Shown here piece after piece: positions 8,714 to 19,600 of a stretch of DNA of 49,124 nucleotides. The position numbers were made by a program, and so were the translations under genes. Under the pieces are notes generated by a model that was not told where the DNA came from, did no database searches, and saw only the letters and a list, made by a program, of their open reading frames with translations. Origin of the DNA: Seminavis robusta (lineage: Eukaryota; Bacillariophyta; Bacillariophyceae; Naviculales; Naviculaceae); contig CAICTM010000772.1 of NCBI GenBank assembly GCA_903772945.1, forward strand, positions 1 to 49,124. Direction: 5' to 3'. How positions within the stretch are numbered: position 1 is the stretch's first letter; every line of letters starts with the position of its first letter.

Positions 8714-11440
8714 ATGTCGGCCTCTGAGAGCAACGACAACAACAATTCTGCACGTACCACCAATGACACTTCTGCTACCGGTAGTAGAATGAACGGCAGT
8801 ACAGGGCCCAGTTCATCATTTTCGCGTCTTCTCGACACAAACACCTCCACAAACAGGGGACTGAGGCGACGTGGTTCGCTCTTTGATGATCTTTCTTTGC
8901 GACAAAACAACGGCAATGACGAGGCGTCCTCTTTTTCGCTGTCTTCTATGCCACAGCACTCGTCTTCCGCTGGTCCCTGGCAGAAACGGAAGCGAAAGAA
9001 TCTAGAATCCAAGAAGCGTCGTAGGGAATCTGCCTACATGGATGACGAGGAAGAATCAACAACGCTGTCATCGTCGCGGTCGCTATTCACTGCATCCGCA
9101 ATGAATGCTGCTGCCAACACACAAGATGAAATAATGACCAACCATTCGGCTGCTACTATTCCTGCTGAAGACACACTTTGCAATACTACATGTACAACTG
9201 TAAACCACTCTTCCACTCCCAAAGCATCTGGCCGGACGTCACTTTTCGGGTCAGTGATGCAACAAGTGGGTGGTCACATGAACAGTTCCACACCATTGAA
9301 GAGCACAACTACAAATAATGCAATGGCCACCACTACTCCTCTTGCTCGAAAGGGATCTTTGTTTTCTCCTTCCAATAGATCCAAAGAATCATTTGGTACT
9401 CCGGGAGGATTCCAATTGCTGGATTTTGTCAACAATTTTGGAAGTCCCTTTAGCAACAACAACCCATCGCCTGAGAAGAGCAAGAGTCCATCCTCTCACA
9501 GCAGCAACCATATTGACTGGCACAATGCGTCATTGGACCATGGAGTCATGGATTGGTCACTTCCAGATTCAATACGCTTCGACTTTCATCCGGGGTATAT
9601 TGTGAATCCAATACTCCAAACCAACGTTGGGTCTGGCCCCGGTCTGTTGAAATTCCTACAGCCATTAACAAGCGTTACCAATGCCAGCAATGACGGTCTT
9701 GCACAGTGGGAAGCAGGGTTGCTGTATTGGCAGCATCCTGCCGTCTATCCATCACCATTCGTCTCCGACGAGTCAGCATTGAAATCTAAAATGATGACAG
9801 ACGCAAACAAAAAGAAAGAAGGTACAACAACCGCGGAAGGTGACAAGATACTACGGCAAAAGCAATTGTCCAAACACGGCAAAAAGAAAAGAAGGGCAAC
9901 CCTGGATCTAGCAGACACCAAACCTATTGCGGAGACGAGCAACTTTGCCGTCCCGGTCCAGACCAAGTCCTCACTGTCGACGTTGCAGCGCCAGAAAGCC
10001 CTCTTTACTCGACAACGAAGACTGGATTGGCAGCAATCGTTTGCGTCTTTGTATCGGAAATGGATTTCTCAACTGCGGAAGGTTGAAGAAGACCGCGTCG
10101 ACTATTCCTATTTCTATTCTCGTGGCACGGACCATTCAGTTCTGTTTCGGGGAGTGTACAAATCTGGACACATCTTGCCAGAAATCGTTTTCACGTCATC
10201 CTCTCGGATGTTTCGGAGGTGGTTGCATCAATCTGGAGTCGAAGCGATTCGACTTGCGGAAGAATGGAGAGGGCACTGTCGGGGAACAGTGTTCACCGAG
10301 GCAATCATTCGGCAACAAAAGCTTCCTTTGAAGGAAAAGGCACATGCGGGTACTAGCAAAACCAAGTCACACGATTCTCAAGGGATACTCCCAGACAAGA
10401 TACTCAAAGAGAACAACCCTCAATCAACTGATACACCCAGCAACTCAAACTGCGGTAACGGCTCCAAATCGAACCTTTCGGCGCCCACACCCTCAAAAAC
10501 TACGTCCCCATCGGATTCGTCAACCAGCCCATGTGTCAAAGCAGAGCTGGCAGCTCTTCGCCGGGCTCAAGTATTTGGTGAAACCGTAGGAGCAGATGTG
10601 TCAATTTCTATCAAACCGAAAGCTATTGCTGGGCCAAAGGTGTCACTGGGGTCTCTGCCCCCTCTTGTTGTGACTGGCTGGGACGACTGTGCCGCCTTTT
10701 TTGAAGTCTACCTGAATCTGGGGACAACGTGTTGCATTTCATCTCTGAGAGATGCGGGTGGTGGCAAAGCCGACGGGGCTGTAGATGATGCAAAAGGATC
10801 ATCATCGTCAACAACAGCAAAGGCAGACAACGTGCCCTCACAGAATATGGAATCGATCCAACGGCTGGACTGGCAGGGACAACATGATGTACCAGTGTTG
10901 ATTTGCCGGGGTCTTGGTCCCTTTGCCAATGCGACAATGAAAACACTCACCACCAGCGGTGCACCCCATTTTGGTCAGAACCAAGAAGGTGAGGGCGACC
11001 AAAACACTCACGAATATGCATCTTTGGAGATTCAGGGTGGTCCAATTTTGCCGTGTGCCATCATGGAGCTTTTGCAAGGTTTGGCTCAGCTTATGCTAAC
11101 TGATCACAAGCGGAACCCACCCAAGGACGCCGAGATGAGCCACGATGGAGATGCCCTGGTAAGTTCGCATAGTCTGATTCTCCGTGCAGTTCCAGGCGCA
11201 GCGAAAAAGCAGGCAGAAGAGTTGGCCCAAAAGCATGCTATTGTTGGGGGAGCCGGCTCCCAGAACCTGAACAACCGCCATCCCAAGGGTAACTTGGAAG
11301 GGGATGGAGAAAAAAGGCCTAGCCAGATTCCAAGTGGGCTGGTTCTAGGGACCTCGGTTTGGGATATCCTTCACCCCGGCGCCATTGCGTACAAACTAGA
11401 ACCCGTGGATATAGGTGCCAGCCAGCTGCTGTTGAACTAG
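8714..11440 (+). CDS. DONSON-like replication fork protein
   Basis: 908 residues without introns. The first ~250 residues are low-complexity (Ser, Asn, Thr) with basic patches (KRKRKN, KKRRRE) that look like nuclear localisation signals. The folded part starts near 280 with WSLPDSIRFDFHP. It continues near 415-520 with RLDWQQSFASLYRKWISQL, YFYSRGTDHSVLFRGV and EIVFTSSSRMFRRWL, then GWDDCAAFFEVYLN and, late, SLEIQGGPILPCAIMELL. These match in order my memory of the DONSON family, which stabilises forks and helps load the CMG helicase. Ser/Asn-rich insertions separate the blocks, as is common in diatom proteins. Start: ATG in context AACATGTCG. Homology is by recognised blocks, not a search. 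Confidence 0.72.
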   Translation: MSASESNDNNNSARTTNDTSATGSRMNGSTGPSSSFSRLLDTNTSTNRGLRRRGSLFDDLSLRQNNGNDEASSFSLSSMPQHSSSAGPWQKRKRKNLESKKRRRESAYMDDEEESTTLSSSRSLFTASAMNAAANTQDEIMTNHSAATIPAEDTLCNTTCTTVNHSSTPKASGRTSLFGSVMQQVGGHMNSSTPLKSTTTNNAMATTTPLARKGSLFSPSNRSKESFGTPGGFQLLDFVNNFGSPFSNNNPSPEKSKSPSSHSSNHIDWHNASLDHGVMDWSLPDSIRFDFHPGYIVNPILQTNVGSGPGLLKFLQPLTSVTNASNDGLAQWEAGLLYWQHPAVYPSPFVSDESALKSKMMTDANKKKEGTTTAEGDKILRQKQLSKHGKKKRRATLDLADTKPIAETSNFAVPVQTKSSLSTLQRQKALFTRQRRLDWQQSFASLYRKWISQLRKVEEDRVDYSYFYSRGTDHSVLFRGVYKSGHILPEIVFTSSSRMFRRWLHQSGVEAIRLAEEWRGHCRGTVFTEAIIRQQKLPLKEKAHAGTSKTKSHDSQGILPDKILKENNPQSTDTPSNSNCGNGSKSNLSAPTPSKTTSPSDSSTSPCVKAELAALRRAQVFGETVGADVSISIKPKAIAGPKVSLGSLPPLVVTGWDDCAAFFEVYLNLGTTCCISSLRDAGGGKADGAVDDAKGSSSSTTAKADNVPSQNMESIQRLDWQGQHDVPVLICRGLGPFANATMKTLTTSGAPHFGQNQEGEGDQNTHEYASLEIQGGPILPCAIMELLQGLAQLMLTDHKRNPPKDAEMSHDGDALVSSHSLILRAVPGAAKKQAEELAQKHAIVGGAGSQNLNNRHPKGNLEGDGEKRPSQIPSGLVLGTSVWDILHPGAIAYKLEPVDIGASQLLLN

Positions 11441-11788
11441 CTAGCTATTAATAGAAATGCATGGGATGTTGCTACATGTACAGTTACTAGTTTCTCCCCT
11501 CGAGCTCTTGCAGGTCTCTTCGACAGCCAATGACACAGATCTGCATACTGTAGAAAAAGGACGAAACTCAGTCTAACTTTGTCGTGGTGTTCTTCTAGTC
11601 TATCTGGCTTTTTGACTGAGAGGTCCTATTTTTATGGCAGCACAGTCACTAACACGAACATCAGCAAGTCGACCATGGCCAGTCGTTCAACCAATCCGAT
11701 CCCGATCTTTGCATCAGTCACCTCCACCAATCAAAACTTTCCTTGTTTTTTGTTTGTGTTCTGCATGTTCCTTGTCCCTTTGTGACAG
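11441..11788. other. Spacer between two plus-strand genes
   Basis: Contains CTAGCTAG (11437-11444, across the stop of the upstream gene). No independent gene seen. It may hold an upstream exon of the next gene: an AG/GT at 11787-11790 could be an acceptor, but I found no convincing donor. Confidence 0.4.
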
Positions 11789-13309
11789 GTGCAACACCGT
11801 ATTCCGCGCGAAAGGCACCGGACGTGGCAACGCCGAGAGGAAGCAATCCACGAGCGCGCATTGGATGCATGCCTTGTTCGAATGCCTTCTGACCTCGTTA
11901 TCTCGTTATCCTTCTTGCTGTTGCTTTTGTTGATGTTTTGCAAGGGCCAAAGACGGCTCAAGGAAGTGATGGATCATAGTTTTGCGTGTGCAAAGGAAAA
12001 GTTCATCACCATGATCATCGAGGAGGCGGAAAAGAAATCTGATCCAGAGGTTTTGCCTCCAGCGGCAGCAACGAGCGCCAACAATGGTCATGGTCAAAAT
12101 CAATTTTCTCCCGGAACGCAGGCGTCTGTAGGTCTACCGACGTCCACGCAATTTTTCAGTGCCGGTCCTCCTGTGAACCCGACTAACCAAGCGACACTTG
12201 CACAGTTTCCCAATCCCAACGGCGCCAATGCCGAACTCTTAGCTGCAGCTACAGCTCTCCTTGCTAATAACCCTCTTCTCGCAGCTCAACTCCAACAGCA
12301 ACAACAGCAGCAACAGTTGTTGCTTCAACAGCAGGCGGCTGCGGCGCTGTTGCAAGCAACGACCCACAATCTCATCCCACAGCATCTGCAAGCCGGTGCT
12401 TTGGCGGCGTCCTTGAATGGCACGCCTGGGTACCAACCAGCCTTGATTCCACCCCCAGCCCTTGCAAGCCTTGCTCATCAGATTCCTCTGTCATTGCCTC
12501 AACAGCAGCAGCTTCAGCAAGCACTGTCTCCAGCAGGCTTCTCATTGCCAACCATGACTGTCCAAGATGTCCCATGCTCTACTCCCGTTTACAATGGCGT
12601 GAATCCAAAGTATCCAGGCCTTCGAGTGTTGAATGCCAACCCTCCCGTCTTTGCCGTGGACAACTTTTTGACTCCTCTGGAATGTCAGTTCCTAGTTGCT
12701 GTGGCAGCCGACTCCTTTGGGCCTGCTCCTGTGGTCGGCAAGGGAGCGGGCGAAGTGTCGCCCAGTCGTACCAGCTCCACTTGCTATCTCTCCCGCGAAG
12801 ACCTTCCAGACTTGATGCGCAAGGTCTCGGTGTTGACAGGAAAACCCATTGAACATTGCGAACTTCCTCAAGTGGGTCGCTATTTGCCGTCTCAACAGTA
12901 TTTGCAACACTTTGATGCCTTTGACACTAGCAATGAAGATGGACGGCGATTCGCAGCCAATGGCGGTCAACGTACAATCACTGTGCTCATATACCTCAAT
13001 GATGTTCTTCGTGGCGGTGCAACTCGTTTTCCCGCCTTGAACTTGGATGTCCAGCCACGCCAAGGAATGGCTCTCATCTTTTTCCCCGCCACGATTGATG
13101 GATACTTGGACAAAATGGCGCTTCATGCCGCCATGCCGGCTGTCGACACCAAGTACGTGTCTCAGGTTTGGATTCGCCAACACCAATACAACGGCCAGCC
13201 TAGCAAGCGTTTGGCGCAGATCATGGGGCGACCTTTGGGAGCCTATGAAAGTATGCGACCAGTCAAGGCTCACGAGGCCGAAGGTATCGTACCGGCCAGT
13301 GCCTTTTAG
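11789..13309 (+). CDS. Prolyl 4-hydroxylase-type 2OG-Fe(II) dioxygenase, Gln-rich
   Basis: 506 residues. The catalytic domain is at about 270-465. The iron ligands are visible: His-x-Asp in HFDAFD (about 373/375) and the distal His in MALHAAMP (about 445). The 2-oxoglutarate-binding Lys follows at about 454 (DTKYVSQVW). The strand GGATRFPALNLDVQP is typical of P4H alpha-type domains. N-terminal to it are a hydrophobic stretch LVISLSFLLLLLLMF (about 36-51, a possible type II membrane anchor), then Ala/Gln-rich sequence including eight Gln in a row. The N-terminus is uncertain: the DNA for the hydrophobic stretch is pyrimidine-rich and ends TTTTGCAAG, so it could instead be an intron end. The enzyme class is secure. 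Confidence 0.85.
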   Translation: MQHRIPRERHRTWQRREEAIHERALDACLVRMPSDLVISLSFLLLLLLMFCKGQRRLKEVMDHSFACAKEKFITMIIEEAEKKSDPEVLPPAAATSANNGHGQNQFSPGTQASVGLPTSTQFFSAGPPVNPTNQATLAQFPNPNGANAELLAAATALLANNPLLAAQLQQQQQQQQLLLQQQAAAALLQATTHNLIPQHLQAGALAASLNGTPGYQPALIPPPALASLAHQIPLSLPQQQQLQQALSPAGFSLPTMTVQDVPCSTPVYNGVNPKYPGLRVLNANPPVFAVDNFLTPLECQFLVAVAADSFGPAPVVGKGAGEVSPSRTSSTCYLSREDLPDLMRKVSVLTGKPIEHCELPQVGRYLPSQQYLQHFDAFDTSNEDGRRFAANGGQRTITVLIYLNDVLRGGATRFPALNLDVQPRQGMALIFFPATIDGYLDKMALHAAMPAVDTKYVSQVWIRQHQYNGQPSKRLAQIMGRPLGAYESMRPVKAHEAEGIVPASAF

Positions 13310-13863
13310 GCATTTGCCATCGCAACAGAACAGCAATCCGTGTGATGCTGTCAATGCCCCAAACAACACAAAAGAGATAGAAGCGATGGATTGGTCTGGA
13401 CCCAATCCTCGCTGCTCTCGTCAAAGCAAACTACGAAACAAAGCACTATTTATTTTGCTCCAACAGAGAGAGCGTATTTGATGATGCAAGAGATGTTTTC
13501 CAAGTGCTGGATTCTTTCTTTTGCCACCTATTGCTCTGGAACGATGAAGTGGATAACTTTTAGCTAAACGGTCCAACCGTACAGTATCAAGTAGAGACGA
13601 AAACAGTATTTGGCAACAAGTGCCGCAATCATCGGTGACTCACACTGATGCTCATTGTGTCACTGATACTCAATACAAAATGGTGGAACAGTAGTGGCAG
13701 ATCGACTGCCACAGGATCTGTTGGATGTGTCTCTACTATCCTCTAACTACCATACCAATCGCGACCAAAGCGTTTTACATAATCTTTAACTCGAATGCCC
13801 AACCTGGCATACCGGTAGAACGGTTCCCAAACCGTGAAGTAAGCCGAGAGGAACAGTGGCATC
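13310..13863. other. Spacer between convergent P4H and RPA1 genes
   Basis: No gene seen; expected to hold the two 3' UTRs. One TACCGGTA palindrome lies at 13810-13817. Confidence 0.6.
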
Positions 13864-16077
13864 CTACATCTTTTCCAAAGCCGCCAGGATATCTTCACTC
13901 TCCTTGACATAATCCATCGGCTTCAATGCATATACCGTCGTCTTGACACGTTCTTCATCGTTCACGAGCTCTGCCTTAACCTTGCATTTAAAGATCCACT
14001 CCGTCTGCGTTGCCTTGTAGAAGAGGCTATCGTAGCCATCCTGATCTTGGTTGTGCTCCATGAAATTTTTATAGGCGTCGTCTGCTTTCGCGCCTTCCAA
14101 AAGAGTTTCTGCCTGTGGATTGAAAAAGGAAACCCAGGTGGTAGCAGTATCGTCCTCCACTGTGCCCGAGAAGATCCAACGCCGAACAGGATCAGGAAAA
14201 GTGCCTTGGCACTTGTCGCAGAACCAGGACCTGGAAATAATGTAAAAGAAACGAACAGAGCAAATATATGAGCAAAGGGCGAATCACATTTGCGCACCAA
14301 TCCTGGACCTCAATGGACAAAAGACGATGAAAAATTGTGTGCAAACTCACCCGTCAGTTGTCTGAGTCATCTTGTACATATTTTTGCTTAACGAACACAG
14401 ATTGAACATTGTGAGCATACTATTGCAAGGCAGCAAACAAACAAAAAAACGGTGAAAACCATCATGGCTGTCTGAACTTACCAAGGATCACCCGCATTTG
14501 CACAAGCCGGGTACCATGCTCCTCCTTCCTTGTCTTTCTTGAGAAAACTAATAGTCCCCTTGAAGGTCAACCAATCGGGTTTTTCACCATGCCCCAGGTG
14601 CTTTCCTTTAATAGCAGAGACTGTCAGGCGCTCGTGGAAGGGCGCAACGGCTCCGCCACTTCCACCAGATGAACTCAAACTCTTGGTACCAGCTCCGGTG
14701 CTGCCTCCATTGTTCCACCACTGCTCCAAACGTTGCACCTGATCTGGCACATCCTCTACGGGGCGGATATAAGAATTACCGGACAACGAGAGACTCTTTC
14801 CTCCAAAATCGCTGACTCGGGCTCTTCGGAAAGCCACAACAGGATTGTTGGCGTACGTTTGGGGTGCTGCATTTGCCTTTTCTTGACCCCAGATTGTCAA
14901 GTTGATTTCCACCCCCGAATCATCCACTAGCGTCAAGTCGCACTTGTGTAGCTCATTGCCGGTCTTCTTACTCATCAAGCTTGCGGGCTCTCCAACGGAC
15001 TTGACGATAGCCAAAACATCAATAGTTTTGTTAGCTTCCACGGATTCAATGTCAGCAATGCAGGGAACAAAGTCGTAGACGTTTTTCTTGATATCTCCAC
15101 CGTCATCCTGCAAATGGATTTCGCTGTTCTGATCAAATGTGATCTCAAAGTTGCTCTTGCAGGTGTTGTATTGCATGTTTGCCACCTTGATTCGACCTCC
15201 ACTGAAAGTGTACACTTTGCCTTCCTCGAGGATATTGTAAAACTTTTCGACAGCTTCTTTGAACATTGTGGCACGAATATCCATTCCACTGGAATCTAGC
15301 AGGTCAATGCTGAATAGGGATCCTTCCCCGCGAGCATTACTCCAAGTGCGAATGTCAGATTTGTTGGTAATCCTTGCTCGGATGGTCCAACGGCTCTGAT
15401 ACATGTTCAGATTGGCAATGGGTGTAACCGCAGTTCCTCCGGGTGTGGTACGGGTAATAGGAGCACTGCTACTGCGCGATCCGCCATATGGATTGTTGCT
15501 TCGAGCGCCGCCTCCAAAGGCACCGCCGCTGCGGTTTCCATTTCCCGTCTCGGACTTGACGGCAGTTGGTTGCCTTCCATACATGCCTCCTTGTTGGCGT
15601 TGTTGAGGTGGGACATTCTCAGCGCCTCCACCAGGCTGACCGGCAATATCCACTGGTTCTCCAATGCGCTGTCCAGGATTGCTTCCAACGATATCCAGGT
15701 TCAAAACGACGACAAGGTTTCGGCCAGAGACGACATTTTTGACAAATTTCTGTAGAGAAATGACGGAATTTTGCTGAAGAGTATCATTTTCAATCAAGTT
15801 GTTAGCCTGTGTGGCAAGCAACCCTTGAATAAACTTGGTTCCATCTGATATGATTAGCTGACGAAACAAAGAGAAGAGTGGTCAGATAGCTCGTTACAAA
15901 CTTGATGCCACTTATGTCACGCCAACACAACAACCTTACCCGATAACGATCCGTATTGTTGTTCGAATTGACCTTGCGGAAATTAATGATCTGTAGTGTT
16001 GGTTTAAAGGATGGGTCCTCGTCGGAATTGTTCATTCCGGAGATTCGGGTGATGGCATTGGCTGTGAGGTTTTCCAT
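13864..16077 (-). CDS. RPA1: Replication protein A large subunit (RPA1/RPA70), 4 exons
   Basis: Predicted join (minus): 16077..15940, 15857..14482, 14386..14351, 14230..13864, 638 residues. All introns are GT-AG (82, 95 and 120 nt) and phases agree. Exons 1-2 give the N-terminal domain (KPTLQIINFRKV, then LIISDGTKFIQGLLATQ). A Gly/Asn-rich linker follows. DBD-A starts at WTIRARITNKSDIRTW, then DBD-B (CIADIESVEANKTIDVLAIV, LTIWGQEKA). DBD-C has the zinc ribbon: first Cys pair YPACANAGDPC, second FCDKC. The second Cys is formed across the exon 2/3 junction, and the 36-nt exon 3 carries KNMYKMTQTTD. RPA coats ssDNA in replication and repair. Its upstream region is shared with the divergent Ser-rich gene. 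Confidence 0.93.
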
Positions 16078-16686
16078 CGTGATGCTGTTGGTAGTATTAA
16101 TAGTAGTAGTGGGGTAGCCGAAGCAATGCGATATCGATCCAAGGCAACGAGGGAACTCAAGTCTACTGTTGGATACTGTTTGTCTACCGGTGGTAGGAGA
16201 AAGGCACTATGCGTCGGGAGCTGTCTGTGGCAATGGGTAAAATAAATGTAGGGAAGAAGTGGGAGCTCAGCAATGATAACAACAGAAAATGGAAGCCAAG
16301 AAATGACAAGAGAGCGAGGATGGCGCTGTTGCGCTTCTGTTGTGGTGGCAGAATTAATCAATAAAATTAAGATTATTACTTTCCGTGTTCTGACTACAAG
16401 ACCCCCCTTGAGTACTGTCGTAGAAATTGAGGGCTTGAGGATCAGTGGTGGGTCCGCTCCCCCTACCATTTTACCAACAATCTTGGGGGGGGGGCAGTTT
16501 GGGTTCCATCTGTAAAATTTCTACAGGGATTTTGTACCACACCACGCCTTCAGGCAGGCGACAGTCTTCAGTTTTGGCGCCAACTTTACCCTTCACTTTT
16601 CTCTCGAGCTCGATCTTTGTGCGTGTTTGCTTTCTCTTCTTCCTTCCTTTCTCAAACCCAATACCAACAACCACACCATCACCATC
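16078..16686. promoter_or_regulatory. Shared intergenic promoter region, RPA1 / Ser-rich gene
   Basis: 609 bp between divergent start codons, so both promoters must lie here. Notable: a run of nine or more G near 16484-16495 and a perfect E2F-type palindrome at 16573-16583 (separate entry). No ORF on either strand looks like a gene. Confidence 0.6.
16573..16583. promoter_or_regulatory. E2F-type site TTTGGCGCCAA
   Basis: TTTGGCGC fits the E2F/DP consensus TTTSSCGC, and TTGGCGCCAA is a perfect palindrome that presents the core on both strands. It lies about 105 bp before the Ser-rich gene start (16687) and about 495 bp from the RPA1 start. E2F sites of this form mark S-phase genes across plants and animals; use in diatoms is inferred. 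Confidence 0.5.
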
Positions 16687-19600
16687 ATGCCTTCATCACA
16701 GCAGAGACGCCGAATCCTCGAAGACTCCGATGAAGAGTCAAGCAGCGATGAGTCGGAGGTAGAAGTGGTTTCGCCACCAAAACAAGCTGTTGAGACACCG
16801 GCTCCAAAGAAACCACAAGAGCAGCGGAGGACTCCTGCTTCATCGTCTTCAAGCTCTGGTGTGTCCAGTTCCTTTCGTCTCACTCGAGTGTCTTCCGTGA
16901 GAAACAAAACAACTGCCAAAGCAGCAAAAGGAACAACAGCAACAGCGACAAGCACATCACAGCGCAAGCGGATACGTTCTCTTTTGGCAAAGTCTTCTTC
17001 ATCATCATCGTCAACCTCTACGGAAGAATGTCAATCATCAGATTCTGAAGCGGCCGAAAAAGGACGGGGTACCTCTCATCATAGTTCATCAATCCGGAGT
17101 CAGAAAAGCACAAAGCAAAACGGATCCGCTAGAACGTCAAAACAGCAACAGTTCCTATCTGATACTGACTCTGATTCGGACGATTCTCTCCTGCGAGATC
17201 CAACGATCAAGAAGAAACCTGCTGACAACCACAAACGAGCTGCAAGTCTACCCGCCAAAGGAAAAATTGATGTGTCTATTGGAAGTTCTTCGGATTCTGG
17301 TGATGACTCGGATTCTGTGGTGGACAGTGGGCGTGAGAAGCAAAAACCAACCGCCATCCACCCTAAAGTGACAACAACAATGAAATCACAGCCAACGGCG
17401 GCGTCAGCAAAACACCGAAAGCCTCCAGCCCAACCAATACAACGCAATCCACCCGCTCAACCCAAATCAAGATTGCCACCGGCTCAACCAAAAAACAGTT
17501 CTAGATCTGCGGCAAAGACGACTAGAAGCCAACGGTTCTCTCGCAACAGCTCACTGCGTCCTCAATTCAATTCGCCAGGGAGTACTTCCCACGAATCCTC
17601 TGTCATGCGACATATGGCAAGAAAGTGTGCAACCCTGCGACAGACTGCAAACGATGATGAAGGATCCTCCATGGTCGGCATGTCATCCGACGAAGACGAT
17701 TTGAACCCACCGCAGAGAAAGAACTGTGGTGGTGGGGTGGACGACAAAGATGATCTGTCTTTAGTAGAAGGAGGTGGCAATTATAATCAAGACATCTCCT
17801 GTGGGATTCGAAAGCAAGACAAGGCTCCCCCTCCGAGCCGCTTGGCAGACCAGTCGGATAGTAGTTCAGAAAGTTGTATCAGTCCACAACAAAAGGAGGG
17901 GAGCAATGACAACGACGAAGATTCTGTTGATACGGTCGAGTTGGCATTGAAATTGCGGTCCAATGTAGGCCTCCCAACGAGACCCCAGGATGTGGCCGTT
18001 GCGGCAGAACCGGAGGATAGCACACAGCAGTCTCCAAGAAATTCTCCACGAGAGGAGCCAAGACAATCTACTCTGATGGACAATGTCCAGGAATTCGCGC
18101 AAGGCGAAGATCAGGAAGAGTTTGTCTTGCCTCCTTGTGATTCTTCTTCCTCTTCGTCATCTTCGGCTAGTAGCCACAGAGCAGATCAACTACAAGGTAG
18201 TACCGTCCTTTCTCGTCAAGAGACATCCGTTCCATCCATCATTGGCGTGGACCGAAACTACTCCAGCTCTAGGGCAGGGACACAGGAGGAGCTGCATCAT
18301 GCACTGCCCACCGGTGCGTCTCATGCACATCATCAGCAAGGAGTACAACCATGGAGCCAAGATCATGCAGATGCTTCTAATTCACATCGCTATCACACTG
18401 ATCAAACAACGACGCAATATCGGCCTTCTGTTTCCAACCTGTCCCGCAACGATACAAGAACAAACAGTGCCAGGGCTGAGTCGGAGCACAGATCAAGTGC
18501 ACCAGTGCACAGGAACAACACTGCATCTTCCAAACGGCAGGACCAACCACATACGAACCCGTATCGGCGAAAGCTCACTTCACCCACATTCCAAGCCCAC
18601 ACCGCGTCGAATGCTCCATTTCCGCCCAAAGCAGGTACGTTTGAACGCAAAGAACCCGACAACCAAGTCCAAAGAGCTTCAACGCATGGAATGCAGCACC
18701 ACCAGCGTGAGGCTAGAGATTTGGAGTTTGAAAAATTGGAGGCGAGGGTGTTTGACAGTGAGGACGTGCACAACCCTAGCAGCGTCTGCCAGCAGGAATC
18801 ACCTTGCTTTGGTAACAAAAGCCGCAAGGGCGACACTCCGAAGAAACGCGACCTATCCAAATTTGGGATGCAACAGCTTGAAGATGAGGCATTCTTCGGC
18901 GGCCTCGTGGATCTCTGTGACGATGATAACGAAGACAACAACCGCAAGATGCCAGCAGCATCGTCCACTACAGTCCACCACGGCATTCGTGCACAACAGC
19001 CAAATCGCGGTGTCAATCACTTCGCATCTCTTTCAACTAGTAGAATCACTGCAACCGAAGAGATTGAATATTACTCGGATGATAATGGTCTTCCTCCGTC
19101 TTCCACCATGAGTCGTCCAAGACGAGTGACTGACATCGGGTATCCTCACGGTGGTTCAAGAACGCACTCAGGGATGTCTACTGCGGACTTTGGTTCAAGT
19201 CCTGCTGCTGTATACAATGCTCGCAACCAAAGCGGTGGCACCACTGCTGGATTGGCGCAACACGGATCCACAATGCCTCAAGGCAACCAACGGCAACCTA
19301 CTAAACGGAGGAGGATTCGTGACGCCTCCAACAGTAATCCGTTCCATGCCGCATCAGTGGCGAGGAAACCCATCCAATCAACAAACGATGAAACTGTGTT
19401 CTACCGGCAACCTGCAACCACCCACGACAGTACACCTTTCTGGCAACAGCCATCGGTGAGAAATGACCTGGCTGGAGGCTCGGGCGTGGGGGCTGGGAGC
19501 TACAGGCTTGAGCGTGGGCAACAGGCAGAGGAAGAGGACGAAAGCAACGAATACTACGATCGCCAACCTACACGGGGCAGAAGAAAAGCAACATCCGGTC

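Noticed and set aside
11167..11203. Possible 37-nt intron in the DONSON-like gene (GTAAGT...GTGCAG)
   Set aside because: It is shorter than every other intron here, it would break the frame, and the reading frame through it is protein-like to the natural stop.
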